From NCBI GenBank assembly GCA_903844135.1, contig CAIMSN010000140.1, forward strand, positions 1-51,392: a stretch of DNA of 51,392 nucleotides, read 5' to 3'. Source of the DNA: an uncultured Rhodospirillales bacterium. GTDB lineage: Bacteria > Pseudomonadota > Alphaproteobacteria > Acetobacterales > Acetobacteraceae. Both the position numbers and the translations under genes were made by a program. Shown one piece after another: positions 49,948 to 51,392 of this stretch (its first letter is position 1; the number at the start of each line of letters is the position of its first letter). The notes under the pieces were generated by a model. It was given only the letters and a program-made list of their open reading frames with translations. It made no database searches and was not told where the DNA came from.

Positions 49948-50932
49948 AGAAGGCCACTACCGCCGCGTCGAAGCCGGCGTGGAACGCCGCGCGGTCGAAC
50001 CCGCCGCGCTCGCCGCAGATCGCCGGCGCCGCCTTGGCCAGGGCGGCGCTGCAGGGGGCGAGGAAGTCCCAATGGTCCGCGCCGGGAACGTCGTGATACT
50101 CGACCGGCGTTCCTGCGCGTCGCAGCCCAGCCAGCACCGGTTCGACGAAGTCGGGCGCGGGCTCGACCTGGTCCTGCCGCGCCTGCCAGAGCTGCACCGG
50201 AGCATGCACCCCGGCCAGTCCGGCTTGCCCGAAGCTGAAGCCCAGCGCCGGCGCGGCGACGACCACGGCGCGGATGCGCGGGTCGTGCGCCCAGCCGGCG
50301 TCGGCTCGGATCGGCGCGGGATGCGATCGCAGCAGCGCGCAGGCATAGTTCGCCGCATGGGCGGCGCAGAACGGCGCGACGCGCGCGAGATCGGGAACGC
50401 CGCCGGCGACCACCAGCACGGTCAAACCGCCGGAGGAGAAGCCGAACAGGCCGATCGCGTCCGGATCGACCGCGTCGCGGCCCGACCAGTCTGTCAGCAC
50501 CGCGTCGATCGTGTCGCGGATCTGACGCGGCCGCGCCGGCAGGTCGGTGGCATGGCTCTGGTCGCGGTAGTTGTCGCCGGCATGGGTCGGCGCCGCCACC
50601 ACGAACCCGGCGGCGGCGAGCGCCAGCGCGGTGTCGAGATGGCCGCCGAACCAGCCGCCGTTGCCGTGCGACATCACCACCAGCGCGTGGCGACCGGCTT
50701 GCACCGGCGCGTTCTCGGCGACCTGCTGCTGCAGCAGCCCGATGGCATGCGGCGTCGCCGGCGAGTCGGTCGGATACCAGATGCCGACCGGCAGCGGGAC
50801 GCCGTCCGGCTGCGGCACCGCGATCCTTGTGAAGCCGACCTGGGAGGCAGAGGCGCCTTCAGCGACCGCCACCAGCGCCAAGACCGCCAGGCTGGCCAGC
50901 AGGACGATGCAGATCGGGTTGAACCGCCCCAT
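49922..50932 (-). CDS. Exported alpha/beta hydrolase (dienelactone hydrolase-like)
   Basis: This 336-aa protein has a signal peptide (CIVLLASLAVLALVAVAEGASA). The COG4188-like hydrolase pattern follows: FTRIAVPQPDGVPLPVGIWYP, SHGNGG (oxyanion region), the nucleophile elbow GFSSG with Ser166, and GADHWDF with the catalytic His. The family hydrolyses esters or lactones; the substrate is unknown. The gene is one base from the membrane protein upstream, so they share an operon. Confidence 0.85.
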   Translation of the reverse strand: MGRFNPICIVLLASLAVLALVAVAEGASASQVGFTRIAVPQPDGVPLPVGIWYPTDSPATPHAIGLLQQQVAENAPVQAGRHALVVMSHGNGGWFGGHLDTALALAAAGFVVAAPTHAGDNYRDQSHATDLPARPRQIRDTIDAVLTDWSGRDAVDPDAIGLFGFSSGGLTVLVVAGGVPDLARVAPFCAAHAANYACALLRSHPAPIRADAGWAHDPRIRAVVVAAPALGFSFGQAGLAGVHAPVQLWQARQDQVEPAPDFVEPVLAGLRRAGTPVEYHDVPGADHWDFLAPCSAALAKAAPAICGERGGFDRAAFHAGFDAAVVAFFRRTLAAP

Positions 50933-50933
50933 C

Positions 50934-51392
50934 TCAGGCCGCCTTCAGATCGAGCCGCGGCGCCGCGCGGTAATGACCGCGCAGGGCGATCGCCCAGCCG
51001 ACGAAATAGCCGGCGGTGGCGCCGGAGACCGCGCGTCCAAGCAGGAACAGCATCGAGTGTTGGTCCGGATGCAGGATCGCGGCGACGGCGAACACGTATT
51101 GCAGCACGAACACGCCGACGTTGCGGACCAGTGGCACCACGCTGCCCGGCCGGCGCACCAGCCTCGCCTCGTCGTCCACCCCCAGCAGGCGCGGGCTGGT
51201 CAGCATGCCGAGCGGCGCGAACAGCAGCAGGGCGGCGAGCCAGGCCAGCATCGCCGGAAGCCCGGCGTGACGCGCAAGGAGGCTCACCAGACCCATGGCG
51301 ACGAACATCAGCGGCACGATCAGCATGCGCCAGATCGTCACCGTCTGCGGGCGAAGGGCGCGGACGCCCTGATAGACCAGGTAGGCGAGCAG
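50934..51392 (-). CDS. Small membrane protein, 5' end outside the window (partial)
   Basis: The open frame continues to the window edge. Before the internal GTG at 51341 it reads LLAYLVYQGVRALRPQT, so the true start is outside. Visible segments include MLIVPLMFVAMGLVSLLA, MLAWLAALLLFAPLGML, FVLQYVFAVAAIL and a C-terminal helix. It resembles DUF6622-type small membrane proteins; the function is unknown. It ends one base before the hydrolase start, so they are probably co-transcribed. Confidence 0.7.
   Translation of the reverse strand: MLAYLVYQGVRALRPQTVTIWRMLIVPLMFVAMGLVSLLARHAGLPAMLAWLAALLLFAPLGMLTSPRLLGVDDEARLVRRPGSVVPLVRNVGVFVLQYVFAVAAILHPDQHSMLFLLGRAVSGATAGYFVGWAIALRGHYRAAPRLDLKAA

Overview
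The window is GC-rich chromosomal DNA, roughly 70% G+C by eye, from an alphaproteobacterium. The best guess is Rhodospirillales/Acetobacteraceae. This rests on alphaproteobacterial gene orders (ffh-rpsP-rimM-trmD-rplS-leuCDB; DUF177-rpmF-plsX-fabH-ihfA-merR; ilvE next to a MarR and OmpR pair resembling PetP/PetR), on a COQ9-family protein, and on promoters of the form TTGAC(A/G)-N17-TA. It is a densely packed core region. I see no phage, insertion sequence, CRISPR array, rRNA or biosynthetic cluster. The longest stretch without a gene is about 267 bp (22541-22807). The genus assignment is inference. Layout, 1-16 kb: an asparagine synthetase-like amidotransferase; a Phd/VapC-type toxin-antitoxin pair; a membrane diguanylate cyclase; a DUF2252 protein; a methyltransferase; an orphan PIN toxin; an RND efflux pump with its adaptor and a divergent TetR regulator; a dihydroorotase; an MFS exporter; a creatininase-family protein; and two small exported proteins. 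16-30 kb is mostly housekeeping. A YfgM-like TPR protein, BamB and Der form one coupled operon. An unrecognised 770-aa protein and a small basic protein run the other way. Then ffh and the rpsP-rimM-trmD-rplS ribosome operon lead into leuC-leuD-leuB. A second toxin-antitoxin pair, uraD and rpsU follow on the minus strand, and rpsU has a clear intrinsic terminator. 31-38 kb: peptide deformylase with a minisatellite-encoded tail overlaps a COQ9-family gene. ilvE is divergent from a coupled MarR / response regulator / histidine kinase set. A GT61-like glycosyltransferase fused to a discoidin domain lies beside a hexapeptide acetyltransferase. 38-51 kb: a small lipoprotein and bamE; the DUF177-rpmF-plsX-fabH-ihfA-merR operon; tRNA-Pro(GGG); an AI-2E-family permease; an acetamidase-family protein abutting a nucleoside hydrolase; superoxide dismutase; an NDUFAF6-like protein; an SDR; a secreted hydrolase; and a membrane protein cut by the window edge. 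I did not find a convincing new multi-gene system. The best leads are small: near-perfect palindromes at the GGDEF and second toxin-antitoxin genes, a probably leaderless ihfA transcript, the GT61-discoidin fusion, the unrecognised 770-aa protein, the deformylase repeat tail, and a creatininase-family protein with an altered metal-site motif.
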